A stretch of DNA of 64,000 nt, from positions 1 to 64,000 of the forward strand of contig CAWGNT010000026.1 in assembly GCA_963824085.1 (NCBI GenBank), given 5' to 3'. Each line of letters starts with the position of its first letter. The first letter of the stretch is position 1. This DNA is from JARRNE01 sp963824085. GTDB lineage: Bacteria; Pseudomonadota; Gammaproteobacteria; Chromatiales; Chromatiaceae. The notes below the pieces were generated by a model. It had not been told where the DNA came from. It saw nothing but the letters and a program-made list of their open reading frames with translations, and did not search any database. Positions 16,416 through 24,805 of the stretch are shown here, in pieces. The translations under genes and the position numbers were made by a program.

Positions 16416-17120
16416 CTAGCCAGACCTCAAGCCGTTGCGCAGGTAGCCGTCGATCTCGGTCGCGGACATCAGGCTGCGTGGAAATGGGATGCGCCGGAGG
16501 CAATCGCCCCAGCGCAGGTCCATGCCCCAGGGGTCGAGTCCGACGACGCGCACGGGTTCAGTCGCAGGTCCCTCCACGGCGAGGGACAGCATCAGCGTGG
16601 GAGCGTCGACCGAGTCGACACACCGGATTACAGCCGTTCGCAGCGCTTCGTCGAAGGGCGACGCGCGCACGATGCGCTCGCTGCCTGCCCAGCGCGCGGT
16701 GGCGAAGCCCCCGTTGTAATGAAAGCGCAGGGGTCTGAGCCGATACATCCGGAAGTTGAGTGCCTCGAGATACATTCCGGCGCTCGGAAAATAGCGAACG
16801 TAACGGGCCGTCGCCACCGCGTCCTCCTGTGGGACGCGGGAGCATTGACCCAGGCAGGTGAGGCGCAGGCTCTGTTGGATGTCTTTGTCGGTGGGCTCGG
16901 CAACCGTGAACGCGCACCGGGGCTCGGCGTCCAGGTTCCGCGTGTGCTGGGCCAGGTGACTAAGCAGGAAGAGAGGAAGCCCCTCCGCATCCAGGCAATA
17001 AGGGACCACCGAGCCGAACGGATACCCCGGTTCGGCCAGGGACTGGGTAGAGAGGACGCCCTGAAAGCGGCCCGCCCAAAGCTGACGGGCGGGCTCGAAC
17101 GGGTCCTCCTCTGGCTGCAT
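16416..17120 (-). CDS. HugZ-like PNPOx-fold heme utilisation protein
   Basis: A 234-residue protein with an N-terminal pyridoxamine-phosphate-oxidase-like split barrel (VLSTQSL..PGYPFGSVVPYCLD, PLFLLSHLAQHTRNL) and RYFPSAGMYLEALNFRMYRLRP, followed by a DUF2470-like C-terminus ending in LDPWGMDLRWG...IPFPRSL. Relatives of the HugZ/HutZ type bind and degrade heme. The DUF2470 signature HMNxDH appears here as CVDSVD, so the usual histidines are absent. It lies 16 bases downstream of the DUF3050 gene and in line with tonB-exbD-exbB, which supports a heme or iron role. Actual heme cleavage is uncertain. Confidence 0.75.
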   Translation of the reverse strand: MQPEEDPFEPARQLWAGRFQGVLSTQSLAEPGYPFGSVVPYCLDAEGLPLFLLSHLAQHTRNLDAEPRCAFTVAEPTDKDIQQSLRLTCLGQCSRVPQEDAVATARYVRYFPSAGMYLEALNFRMYRLRPLRFHYNGGFATARWAGSERIVRASPFDEALRTAVIRCVDSVDAPTLMLSLAVEGPATEPVRVVGLDPWGMDLRWGDCLRRIPFPRSLMSATEIDGYLRNGLRSG

Positions 17121-17136
17121 CGTTACGAGCCCGACA

Positions 17137-17916
17137 TCAGGCGTCCCGTCGTGCCTTGATGGCCTCTAGCACGCCGTCCCAGAAGCGGATGCGCGCACAG
17201 ACGGCCTCTTCCGCTGCCGCTTCCGCCTCCTCGATCTTGTCGGCGTCATCCCCGCACAAGGTGTTGAGGAGCTGCATGGAGAGAGGCCCGTGAAAGTCTT
17301 CGTCGAGATGGATGTGGCGTTTGAGGTAGTAGTGAAACGAAGGCGCCTGCAGCTCGTTCACATGCATCTCGCGCAGGAAATGCCGGAACATTTCGGGGAT
17401 CACCGTCTCGCGCCCGAGGGCCAACGCGGCGGCGACGGCGTGGGGCTTATCCTCGCGGATGAAGCAGAAGGTCGTCTCGGAGAAGTAACGGGCAGGCAGG
17501 GGAACGATTTCTGAGTAAAGGGCGTCGTCGATTCCCTGTTGCCGCACGAGCTCGAGGAAACGCCAGGGGATCTGATCGTCTGCACCGACCTCGCTCATCG
17601 CCGCACAGTAGTGCTCGAAGTGACTGCCGTAGCGGGGGGCACTGTCGACCCCAGGCGCAGTGTCCGATTCTTCCTCCAGCACCAGATGGTTGATGAAGTA
17701 CCGCAGCGCGGGATCCCCGTGGGGCATCCAGGGCACCTGGATAGGGGCGATATGTTGCTGCAAGTATTTGATCAGAGTCATGAAGTCCCAGACAGCGAAC
17801 ACGTGGTGCTGCATGAAGACACGAAGGTCCTCAATGCTCCGGAGGGATTCGTAGATTGGATGCTGATTCAGCTCCTCCTGCAATGGGCGAATGTGCTCCA
17901 AGTTGAGTTTTGCCAT
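17137..17916 (-). CDS. DUF3050 family protein (heme-oxygenase-like fold)
   Basis: A 259-residue helical protein. Conserved text includes HPIYESLRSIEDLRVFMQHHVFAVWDFMTLIKYLQ at the N-terminus, LVLEEESDTAPG, YGSHFEHYCAAM, and later YYLKRHIHLDEDFHGPLSMQLL. The spaced Glu/His residues (EEE, HFEHY, RHIHLDEDFHG) could form a di-metal site as in other heme-oxygenase-like di-iron proteins; that is inference. Length fits DUF3050. It sits between tonB and the HugZ-like gene. No enzymatic activity is established to my knowledge. Confidence 0.82.
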   Translation of the reverse strand: MAKLNLEHIRPLQEELNQHPIYESLRSIEDLRVFMQHHVFAVWDFMTLIKYLQQHIAPIQVPWMPHGDPALRYFINHLVLEEESDTAPGVDSAPRYGSHFEHYCAAMSEVGADDQIPWRFLELVRQQGIDDALYSEIVPLPARYFSETTFCFIREDKPHAVAAALALGRETVIPEMFRHFLREMHVNELQAPSFHYYLKRHIHLDEDFHGPLSMQLLNTLCGDDADKIEEAEAAAEEAVCARIRFWDGVLEAIKARRDA

Positions 17917-17993
17917 CGACGCGGTCCTCGTACTTCACTCTGTCGCTCGACGGCAATCACTATACCGCCACGCCGCCGCGCCTGTCGTCCGCC

Positions 17994-18902
17994 TCAGCGC
18001 AGCGCAAAGTTGATCGGCACACGAAGCGCCCAGCGGGTGCGGCCGATTTTCGCGGGGATAGGCCTGAAGCGACCGAGGTTTTCCAGGGTCCGCACCGCCG
18101 CGCGATCGAGGGCGTCCGAGCCCGAGCTTTTGGCCACGCGAATACCCGTGATGCGTCCATCGGCTTGAATTACGAAGGATATCGTGACCTCCCCCTCGCG
18201 GCTGCGTCGTCGTGCCGCGCGCGGATAGAAGCGGTGCTTCGCAATCGCCCTTTGTAGCTCGGCCAGATAGAGGCCTTCCGCTGCCGCGCGTGCGGCCCCA
18301 TCGCCAGCGGCACGCGCTTTGCCCGTCGCGCGGCCTCCTCGACGCGCGTGTGCTCGCGAGGACGATTTGGCGCCTGACGATGACATCTCCTTCGGACGCG
18401 ATTCGTGCTGTTTCTTGGCGACGGTCCTGCGACGGCTCGTCGGGGGCGGCCGGGACGTCGTGGCGGTGGTCCTCCGGGGGGGCTTCGCCTTGGGTTGGGG
18501 GGGCGGTTTAGGCGCAGGGGCTGGAGCCGCGGTGTTGGGCTCCGGCGGCCGAGCTGATTCAGTGGGGCGCTTGGCCTGCCGTTCGGAGGCTGCCTCCAAG
18601 GGCTTCGCAGAGGGTATCGGCGGCAGCGCCTCCGGCTCCGGCTCGTCCTCGGCCTCTGCCGCTGCATCCTCTGTGGGAGCAGCTTCCTCTACGACGCTGG
18701 CCTCCCGGGAACTGGTAGGCCCGGTTTCCTGCGTCCCGGTGCGGAACATGGCCAAATTGACGTCGACGACCGTATCGTCGGCGACGCCACTCTCGCCTCC
18801 TGGATTGGGCAGTAGTAAGGCGGTTACCACCGTGAGGTGGAGGAGGGCGGAGATCAGAAAGGCCCACCGTCCACACGATGGGCAGTGCTCCAAGCCGGTC
18901 AC
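17994..18902 (-). CDS. tonB: TonB family energy-transducing protein
   Basis: 302 residues: a single N-terminal membrane helix (about 12-32), a long Pro/Ala/Lys/Arg-rich periplasmic spacer (about 60-215), and a C-terminal TonB domain. The C-terminal domain has YLAELQRAIAKHRFYPRAARRR, GEVTISFVIQADGRITGIRVAKSSG and DRAAVRTLENLGRFRPIP. It couples proton-motive force from ExbBD to outer-membrane receptors. The ATG overlaps the exbD stop by four bases. No TonB-dependent receptor is encoded nearby. The spacer is unusually arginine-rich. Confidence 0.88.
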   Translation of the reverse strand: MTGLEHCPSCGRWAFLISALLHLTVVTALLLPNPGGESGVADDTVVDVNLAMFRTGTQETGPTSSREASVVEEAAPTEDAAAEAEDEPEPEALPPIPSAKPLEAASERQAKRPTESARPPEPNTAAPAPAPKPPPQPKAKPPRRTTATTSRPPPTSRRRTVAKKQHESRPKEMSSSGAKSSSRAHARRGGRATGKARAAGDGAARAAAEGLYLAELQRAIAKHRFYPRAARRRSREGEVTISFVIQADGRITGIRVAKSSGSDALDRAAVRTLENLGRFRPIPAKIGRTRWALRVPINFALR

Positions 18903-19273
18903 GTTTGGCGCGTCAGGATGGTGAGCCTCTGAAGCCCTCTCGCCTTGAGCAAATCCACCACCGCAACGAAGCGGGCGAAACGGGTCTCGGCATCCACTCG
19001 CAGGACGATGGGCGTCTGTTTGGTGAGGGGGGTCAGTCGTTCGGCAAGGTCCTTCACGGAGAGGGGGTCGTCGCCGAAATAGATCTGTCCCGAGCTGTCG
19101 ATGGCGATCTCCACCTGCTCCTGGGCGGCGCTCTCGGTCTTCGTCGTGGCCTGCGGCAGCTGGATGTCGAGTCGGCCCTCGACGATGAAGGTCGCGGTCG
19201 TCAGGACGATGGCCAACAAGACCAACATGATGTCGATGAAGGGAATGACGTTGATAGTGTCGATGCGTTTCAT
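18899..19273 (-). CDS. exbD: ExbD/TolR family proton-channel subunit
   Basis: A 124-residue single-pass inner-membrane protein. VIPFIDIMLVLLAIVLTTATF near residue 9 carries the conserved aspartate (PFIDIML) needed for proton transfer. The remainder is the periplasmic domain with the usual VDAETRFARFVAVVDLLKARGL segment. It overlaps both neighbours by four bases (exbB upstream, tonB downstream), the signature of a translationally coupled operon. Confidence 0.92.
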   Translation of the reverse strand: MKRIDTINVIPFIDIMLVLLAIVLTTATFIVEGRLDIQLPQATTKTESAAQEQVEIAIDSSGQIYFGDDPLSVKDLAERLTPLTKQTPIVLRVDAETRFARFVAVVDLLKARGLQRLTILTRQT

Positions 19274-19695
19274 TGCGGACGCGATCTCCGCCAGCGTGTC
19301 GTGAGCACCTCTACCTTTCGCACCAGGCCGTTGTAGAAGATGATCGCAGGGATGGCAACCACGAGCCCCAGGGCGGTCGCCTTCAGGGCGAGGGCGAGGC
19401 CGAGCATGATGGTTGCGGTGTCGATGGAGCTGCCCTTACTGATGTCGTAGAAGGAGATTAAGATGCCGAGGACGGTGCCGAGCAAGCCCACGTAGGGCGC
19501 GTTGGCACCGATCGTGGCGATCGCGGTGAGATTTCGGGTCAGGGAGACGTTGAGCTCGCCTTCGTCGTCGAAACGGGCGAGATCCACCGATCTCAGGTAG
19601 AGAAAGCGCTCGATCACAAAACCGAGAAGCAGAAAGCTCATAAAACCGAGGACGCCGAAGACGCCGTAATCCAAATAGTCCTTCAACTGCTGCAT
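19270..19695 (-). CDS. exbB: ExbB/TolQ family proton-channel subunit (short form)
   Basis: A 141-residue MotA/TolQ/ExbB-type membrane protein. It has an N-terminal helix (GVLGFMSFLLLGFVIERFLYL), then LTAIATIGANAPYVGLLGTVLGILISF and ATIMLGLALALKATALGLVVAIPAIIFYN, the two signature helices. It is shorter than E. coli ExbB but similar in size to compact ExbB proteins. It is the first gene of the exbB-exbD-tonB unit. Confidence 0.9.
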   Translation of the reverse strand: MQQLKDYLDYGVFGVLGFMSFLLLGFVIERFLYLRSVDLARFDDEGELNVSLTRNLTAIATIGANAPYVGLLGTVLGILISFYDISKGSSIDTATIMLGLALALKATALGLVVAIPAIIFYNGLVRKVEVLTTRWRRSRPQ

Positions 19696-19732
19696 TGGTA
19701 TCTCGCTCGTTGATCGTCCTCAGTGTCCTGAC

Positions 19733-20413
19733 GTGAACTCGGCCTTCGTCCTCGCCTTCGTTGTTGGCGTGTTCAGCGCCTTGCACTGTATCGGTATGTG
19801 TGGGGGCATCGTCGGCGCACTGAGTTTCTCGCTTCCCGACCAGACGCGGCGAAGCTGGGCGCGGCTCACCCTCTTCCTGTTGGCGTACAACACGGGTCGC
19901 ACCGCGAGCTACGCAATCGCCGGCGCCCTTTTCGGCTCGCTTGGCGGCGTCCTGCTGGACGCCGGGCTCCGGTCGTCGCTGCATGTTGGACTGCGTTGGC
20001 TCGCGGCAGTTGTGGTGGTCGGCATCGGTCTTTACATCGCGGGATGGTTCCCCCGCATCACGCTGGTGGAGCGCTTCGGCGAACCGGTTTGGCGCCGGCT
20101 GGAGCCGTTCGGACGCCGACTGTTACCGATCAGAACCTTGCCGCGCGCGTTCCTGTACGGGTCGATCTGGGGCTGGCTGCCGTGCGGTCTGGTCTACACC
20201 ATGCTGATCAGCGCCCCGGCCCAGGGTGGTGCGATGGCGGGGGCGCTTTACATGGCGCTGTTTGGGCTCGGTACCCTGCCAGTGATGGTGGCCACCGGCC
20301 TCGCCGCTGGCAGGTTATACCGGTTTGCCGGCGACGAGCGCCTCCGAGTGGCGTCCGGCCTCTCTGTGGTGGCGCTCGGCCTGTTCGCGCTATATTTTCC
20401 AAGCATACAATGA
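19733..20413 (+). CDS. Sulfite exporter TauE/SafE-type (DsbD_2-like) membrane protein
   Basis: A 226-residue polytopic membrane protein with HCIGMCGGIVGALSF in the first helix and WGWLPCGLVYTMLISA in the middle. These cysteine/glycine-rich paired helices are typical of the TauE/SafE (DsbD_2) family often found beside cytochrome oxidase assembly genes. GTG 19733 is the likely start, in the short divergent gap with exbB. Substrates proposed for the family include metals, sulfite or reducing equivalents; none is shown here. Confidence 0.78.
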   Translation: MNSAFVLAFVVGVFSALHCIGMCGGIVGALSFSLPDQTRRSWARLTLFLLAYNTGRTASYAIAGALFGSLGGVLLDAGLRSSLHVGLRWLAAVVVVGIGLYIAGWFPRITLVERFGEPVWRRLEPFGRRLLPIRTLPRAFLYGSIWGWLPCGLVYTMLISAPAQGGAMAGALYMALFGLGTLPVMVATGLAAGRLYRFAGDERLRVASGLSVVALGLFALYFPSIQ

Positions 20414-20467
20414 CAGGCGGGCATGATCACGTATGAGGCCCATCACACTTTGGCTAGGCATACCGGT

Positions 20468-21358
20468 ATGGGAAGTGGAAACGAGCAAGTAATGCTGGGT
20501 GACGCCCCGAGCTTTCGGCGGGTTCTCAATGCGGCTCAGGTGGTAGCGGCCACCGATGTGAACGTCCTGATTCTGGGGGAGAATGGGACGGGGAAGGAGC
20601 TGCTCGCGCGGTCTATCCACGGGCTCAGCCATCGCTGCGCCGGGCCGTTCGTGACACTCAAGTGCGCGGACATCGAGGAGGTGTCCTTCAAGGCCGAGTT
20701 GGCCGTCTGCCGCGACCGTGCTGCCGGGGGGACCCTCTTTCTCGACGAGATCTCGGAGGTGCCTCTCGCCTGCCAGGGCAGGCTGTTGGGGTTCGCTGAG
20801 GGCAGGAACCAGGCATCCGAGGTTCGTGTCATCGCCGCGAGCAGTCGCAGCCTGTGGTCCGCGGTCGAGAACGGCGATTTTCGTCGCGACCTCTACTACC
20901 GCCTGTGTGTGGTCCCCCTGGAGCTTCCGCCGATCCGGGAGCGAATACAGGACATCCCGCTCTTGCTCTCGCACTTTCTCGGTGATGCGTCCCAAGCGCA
21001 TCGGCTCAAGCCGCCGCGCTTCAACGGCGGGGCAGAGCGACTGCTGCGCCGCTATCGTTGGCCTGGCAATGTGCGGGAGATTCGCAACTTTGCCGAGCGC
21101 ATGGTGATACTGTTTTCCGGTCGGGACGTCGGCCCCGACAACTTGCCTTGGGAGATCCGACGGGGTGACGCCGTTTCTGACGACGGCGTTTCCTTCCGTC
21201 TGCCGGAGAGCGGGATCAACCTCGAGCAGTTGGAGGCGGAGGTGATTCGGCAGGCACTGGTACTCGCCGGCGGTAATAAGAGTCGCGCGGCACGATTGCT
21301 CGGGCTTACGCGGGATACCCTCCTCTACCGCATCCAGAAATATCTGATCAGGGTCTAG
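20468..21358 (+). CDS. AAA+ transcriptional regulator of the NtrC type lacking the GAFTGA loop
   Basis: About 296 residues: an AAA+ core with Walker A (GENGTGKE), Walker B (GGTLFLDEIS) and arginine-finger region (FRRDLYYRL), YRWPGNVREIRNFAERM, and a Fis-type helix-turn-helix at the C-terminus (NKSRAARLLGLTRDTLLYRI). There is no receiver or PAS domain. Between the ATPase start and Walker B, where ELFGHExGAFTGA should stand, the sequence runs directly from KAELAVCRDRAAGG to TLFLDE. The sigma-54 contact loop is therefore missing, and a second shortening follows near LLGFAEGRNQASEVRVIA. It may act without sigma-54. An ATG at 20423 is an alternative start. Confidence 0.82.
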   Translation: MGSGNEQVMLGDAPSFRRVLNAAQVVAATDVNVLILGENGTGKELLARSIHGLSHRCAGPFVTLKCADIEEVSFKAELAVCRDRAAGGTLFLDEISEVPLACQGRLLGFAEGRNQASEVRVIAASSRSLWSAVENGDFRRDLYYRLCVVPLELPPIRERIQDIPLLLSHFLGDASQAHRLKPPRFNGGAERLLRRYRWPGNVREIRNFAERMVILFSGRDVGPDNLPWEIRRGDAVSDDGVSFRLPESGINLEQLEAEVIRQALVLAGGNKSRAARLLGLTRDTLLYRIQKYLIRV

Positions 21359-21848
21359 CGACCTACTCGTCTGGCCGGACCAGCGGGCGGGCACGCCCCG
21401 ATCGTTGGTTGCTTCCAGCCGCCCGCAGGGCGCAAACCACCGCTTGTGGCCGCGGATACCCCATAGGAGTGACATCAATCGCCTGGGGGACGGCCATCCG
21501 GCGCCGCTGCGATGGCTGGCGCAGATCGTGCTTAGTTATCGCGAAGGCCGGGGCCGTAGGCACCGGTCCTAAGGTGGTGCAAGTGACCGGGAGACGTTAG
21601 GAAGACCGCACTTCCTCGGCCGTGAGCGCCAGCGGGCGGGACGGTCGCAGCAGCGGTTTCTTCGCGGCCAAGGGCCACGGAGCGCTCGTTTCCGGGCTCC
21701 GCGGGCCCGCGGGCGACCGCGTCTCACTAGCCTGCCGATTTCCCACACGCAATCGGATCGAAATCTGTGACGAACACACGTGATTTTAGGAATCGGCTGT
21801 GCTAGTGTATTAGTACATGCTGGAATACTGATGCTTCAGGAGGCTAAG
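21359..21848. other. Intergenic region, nothing recognised
   Basis: About 490 bases without a convincing gene, tRNA or copy of the dispersed repeat. The last 70 bases are comparatively AT-rich and end with the strong ribosome binding site of the next small ORF. Confidence 0.4.
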
Positions 21849-22016
21849 ATGTTAGCAGCACTCGCAGCAGTTGCATTGGTGGTTGGAGTGGTGGGGACGA
21901 CCGTTGTCGTGACCGAGCCCCACCAAGGCGCGTCACACACGGCAAGCCAGCCAGTGGTGACGGTCCATGGAGTTCAGACCGACGACCAGAAGGCAAGCGA
22001 GCACAAGACGCGCTGA
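21849..22016 (+). CDS. Small membrane-anchored or exported protein, unknown
   Basis: A 55-residue protein: one N-terminal hydrophobic helix (AALAAVALVVGVVGTTVVV) followed by a polar tail rich in His, Thr and Gln. Its start is unusually well marked (CAGGAGG six bases before ATG). Two strong hairpins follow the stop. No family is recognised. The combination of ribosome binding site, helix and downstream hairpins argues for a real expressed peptide. Confidence 0.5.
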   Translation: MLAALAAVALVVGVVGTTVVVTEPHQGASHTASQPVVTVHGVQTDDQKASEHKTR

Positions 22017-22026
22017 GCCACTATCC

Positions 22027-22080
22027 GGGCCTCGGAATCGAGGCCCTCGTTCCCTCGACGAGCCGGCCAGCAGGCCGGCT
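22027..22080 (+). terminator. Double hairpin after the small membrane ORF
   Basis: Two perfect hairpins in series: GGGCCTCG-GAAT-CGAGGCCC at 22027-22046 and AGCCGGCC-AGCA-GGCCGGCT at 22061-22080. Neither is followed by a long T run, so factor-independent termination is likely but imperfect. They may serve both convergent genes. Confidence 0.5.
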
Positions 22081-22129
22081 GTTCCGTTCTACGGTGTCTA
22101 GACGATCGTCCTCTTGTTGTGGCGCGGCG

Positions 22130-22489
22130 TCAGCGGTGTTTCTTGCCCACGCTCTCCATGTGCCTAACCCAAATCCGGAAAATATCGAGCGGGGAGCCGC
22201 TGTTGCGGCGTCCGCGAAATGTTCCGAAGCAGCGCTCGTTGTCGTCACCGAAGCGGGCGGAGCCAATGGCGAGGAAACCAAGGATCAAAAAGGCCACCGT
22301 GCCAAGGACGGCGACCAGGACGGCGCCGTGGAGGAGGGTGTTCTGCTGCAGCCACTGGAGCACAACGGGATGATACTCGAGGGTAGCCCAGACGGCGACA
22401 AACAATAGGGCAATCGCCAAGAGTGAGAAAAAGTCGGCGATTCTCTCGTGGCTGCGCGAGAATTTCGTGATGTTCTTGCAAACGGTCAT
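22130..22489 (-). CDS. Two-helix membrane protein, unknown function
   Basis: A 119-residue protein with two hydrophobic helices (FFSLLAIALLFVAVWATLEY and LHGAVLVAVLGTVAFLILGFLAIG) and a basic C-terminal tail (KKHR). Nothing else identifies it. It is convergent with the preceding small ORF. Hydrophobic patterning supports coding. Confidence 0.5.
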   Translation of the reverse strand: MTVCKNITKFSRSHERIADFFSLLAIALLFVAVWATLEYHPVVLQWLQQNTLLHGAVLVAVLGTVAFLILGFLAIGSARFGDDNERCFGTFRGRRNSGSPLDIFRIWVRHMESVGKKHR

Positions 22490-22747
22490 GGGGCTCTCTC
22501 CCTAGGCGATCAGCGGGTACGGGGTCAGTCGCGGCGCATAGGCCAAAAGCATAAGCGCATTGGCCGGTTACCGTAAACTCGCAGTTTCCTCAGGGCGCAA
22601 GCTCTTAACGTGCTTGTCGTCCCAAGTCGCGAGACTGTATTCGTTTGGGTGGCTGCCCCTGTCCTGCCACCGCGCGCGTGGCCGCACTCGGCCCGCCGCA
22701 GCTGAGGTTCGATACGACTCACTCTCAGAGAGGCTCGGTGCTCGTCC

Positions 22748-23647
22748 ATGAGCGGAAAGAAAAGGCTTACGGTCTCACTGGTGCTGGGTAGCGGGGGCGC
22801 GCGCGGCCTCGCTCACATCGGCATCATCCAGTACCTGACTGCGGGCGGTTACCGCATCGACTCCATCGCAGGGGCGTCGATGGGTGCGCTCGTGGGTGGC
22901 ATCTACGCCGCTGGCGAGTTGGACGCCTACCGCAGCTGGGTGTGTGCTCTACGCCGCACCGACGTGCTCCGATTTCTCGACCTGTCTTTCAGCGCCGGGG
23001 GACTGTTCAAGGGAGACCGCATCATGGATACCCTCAAAGAGATGGTGGGGGAGCATCTCATCGAGGACCTGCCGATCAGCTATACCGCTGTCGCGACCGA
23101 CATTGACCGACAGCGCGAGGTCTGGTTCTCCAAGGGTCCGCTATTCGATGCCATACGGGCCTCGATCGCTGTGCCTACAGTCTTTACCCCTCACAAGATC
23201 AAGGGCATGACACTGGTAGATGGGGGACTGCTCAACCCAGTGCCTATCGCTCCTACCTTCAAGGATGTCTCGGACCTGACCATTGCGGTGAACCTGAACG
23301 CCCAACCACGGCCGCGACGGACACCGCGCGGGGCTCCGGCGCGCCCGGCCGCTGATGTCGCGGAGGACGATCTGCGTGCCAGAATCCGGCAGTTTCTGGA
23401 CACCATAGGCGACAACCTGCCGCAGCATCCGCGCGGCGACCTAGGGATGCTCGATCTCGTAAGCCGCTCTTTCGAGGCGATGCAAAACGCCATCGCGGCG
23501 ATGAAGCTGGCCACCTACAGTCCCGACGCGGTGATCAACGTGCCGAGGGATGCGTGCGGTGCCCACGAGTTTCATCGTGCACGAGAGATGATCGAGCTCG
23601 GTTACCGCCTGGCGGAGGAGCAGATGTCTTTGTTGGAGCGGGCTTGA
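22748..23647 (+). CDS. Patatin-like phospholipase (RssA family)
   Basis: A 299-residue serine hydrolase of the patatin/RssA type. It shows the oxyanion motif GSGGARGLAHIG at residue 13, the nucleophile elbow GASMGA, and the catalytic aspartate in VDGGLLNPVPI. No signal peptide is present, so it is probably cytoplasmic or membrane-associated and acts on acyl esters. It has an extended C-terminal helical tail. It stands alone, and its substrate cannot be inferred from neighbours. Confidence 0.88.
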   Translation: MSGKKRLTVSLVLGSGGARGLAHIGIIQYLTAGGYRIDSIAGASMGALVGGIYAAGELDAYRSWVCALRRTDVLRFLDLSFSAGGLFKGDRIMDTLKEMVGEHLIEDLPISYTAVATDIDRQREVWFSKGPLFDAIRASIAVPTVFTPHKIKGMTLVDGGLLNPVPIAPTFKDVSDLTIAVNLNAQPRPRRTPRGAPARPAADVAEDDLRARIRQFLDTIGDNLPQHPRGDLGMLDLVSRSFEAMQNAIAAMKLATYSPDAVINVPRDACGAHEFHRAREMIELGYRLAEEQMSLLERA

Positions 23648-23792
23648 AACGTAAACCGCTGTGTCTCGTCGCGTGAGTGTTTAGAGCGCAGGAAGTTGCT
23701 GCCGGCAAGGCAAGATCGTTGCGCGACCGAACGCCAAGAGTGAGTGTCGCGTATCGGGGAGGCAACCGTTTCGCGGTAACCCGATGCTCAGC

Positions 23793-24674
23793 CTAGCGAG
23801 TCAGACGCTCCTCTGCCTCGCGGTACTTGGCCGCTGTCTTGTCAACGATCTCCTGCGGCAGCTCGGGGCCAGGCGGCGCCTTGTCCCAGTTCAGGGTCTC
23901 TAGGAAATCGCGCACGAACTGCTTGTCAAAGCTTGGCGGGCTGATGCCACGGCGGTACTGGTCCGCCGGCCAGAAGCGTGACGAATCGGGCGTGAGCAGC
24001 TCGTCGATCAGGTGTAGGCGGCCCCTCTCGTTCACGCCGAACTCAAGCTTGGTGTCGGCGACAATGATCCCGCGTTCGCGTGCATAGGCCGCGCACTCTC
24101 TGTAGATACGGAGGCTCGCCTCGCGGATTTGTTCGGCAAGCGGCTCGCCGAGCAGCGCCACGGTGCGAGCGAAGTCGATGTTCTCGTCGTGCGCGCCGAC
24201 TGCGGCCTTGGTGGAGGGCGTGAAGATGGGCTCGGGGAGCTGGTCGGCCTGCTGTAGACCGGGGGGAAGCCGAATGCCGCAGACCTTACCGCTGCGTTGG
24301 TAGTCCTTCCAGCCGGAGCCGATGATGTAGCCGCGCACGATCGCTTCCACCGGTAGCGGTTTCATCTGGCGTACCACCACCGCCCGCTCGCCCAGCGAGG
24401 CACTCTCGGCGGGGTCCGCTACGACCTCGTCCACGGACAGATCGGAGAGATGGTTGGGGACGATGGCCCGGGTGCGGGCAAACCAGAAGTTGGAGAGCCG
24501 CGTCAGCACCTCGCCCTTGCCGGGGATCGGCTGGGGAAGCACCACGTCGAAGGCGGAGAGCCGGTCACTCGCAACGATCAGCATGTGCGTGTCGTCAACC
24601 CGGTAGATGTCGCGCACCTTGCCGCGGTTGATCAGCGCGAGACCTGCGAGCCTGGATTCGTACAGGGCTGACAT
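23793..24674 (-). CDS. purC: Phosphoribosylaminoimidazole-succinocarboxamide synthase
   Basis: The 293-residue SAICAR synthase joins CAIR and aspartate with ATP in purine synthesis. GKVRDIYRVDD, LSAFDVVLPQPIPGKG, VEAIVRGYIIGSGWKDY, KAAVGAHDENI and VADTKLEFGV are characteristic, and the length matches the longer PurC form. ATG 24674 has GGGGAGG eight bases upstream; the in-frame start at 24704 has no such site. It is divergent from the small gene at 24806. Confidence 0.96.
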   Translation of the reverse strand: MSALYESRLAGLALINRGKVRDIYRVDDTHMLIVASDRLSAFDVVLPQPIPGKGEVLTRLSNFWFARTRAIVPNHLSDLSVDEVVADPAESASLGERAVVVRQMKPLPVEAIVRGYIIGSGWKDYQRSGKVCGIRLPPGLQQADQLPEPIFTPSTKAAVGAHDENIDFARTVALLGEPLAEQIREASLRIYRECAAYARERGIIVADTKLEFGVNERGRLHLIDELLTPDSSRFWPADQYRRGISPPSFDKQFVRDFLETLNWDKAPPGPELPQEIVDKTAAKYREAEERLTR

Positions 24675-24805
24675 GCCGGTTGCCTCCCCAGGGAAAGGTT
24701 GCAACTATATCAACCCCGCGACGCAACGGACCAGCAGAGCAGCGTCTCCCAGGCCTGCCGTTGGACCGTAAGATGGCATCCGAATATAGAGAGGGGACTA
24801 GCTTC

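Noticed and set aside
18478..18508. G-runs of seven bases in tonB as phase-variable tracts
   Set aside because: Short, in frame and expected in a Pro-rich spacer of a GC-rich genome.
20390..21478. 362-codon ORF opposite the AAA+ regulator
   Set aside because: It is the antisense shadow of a clearly homologous gene, common in GC-rich DNA.
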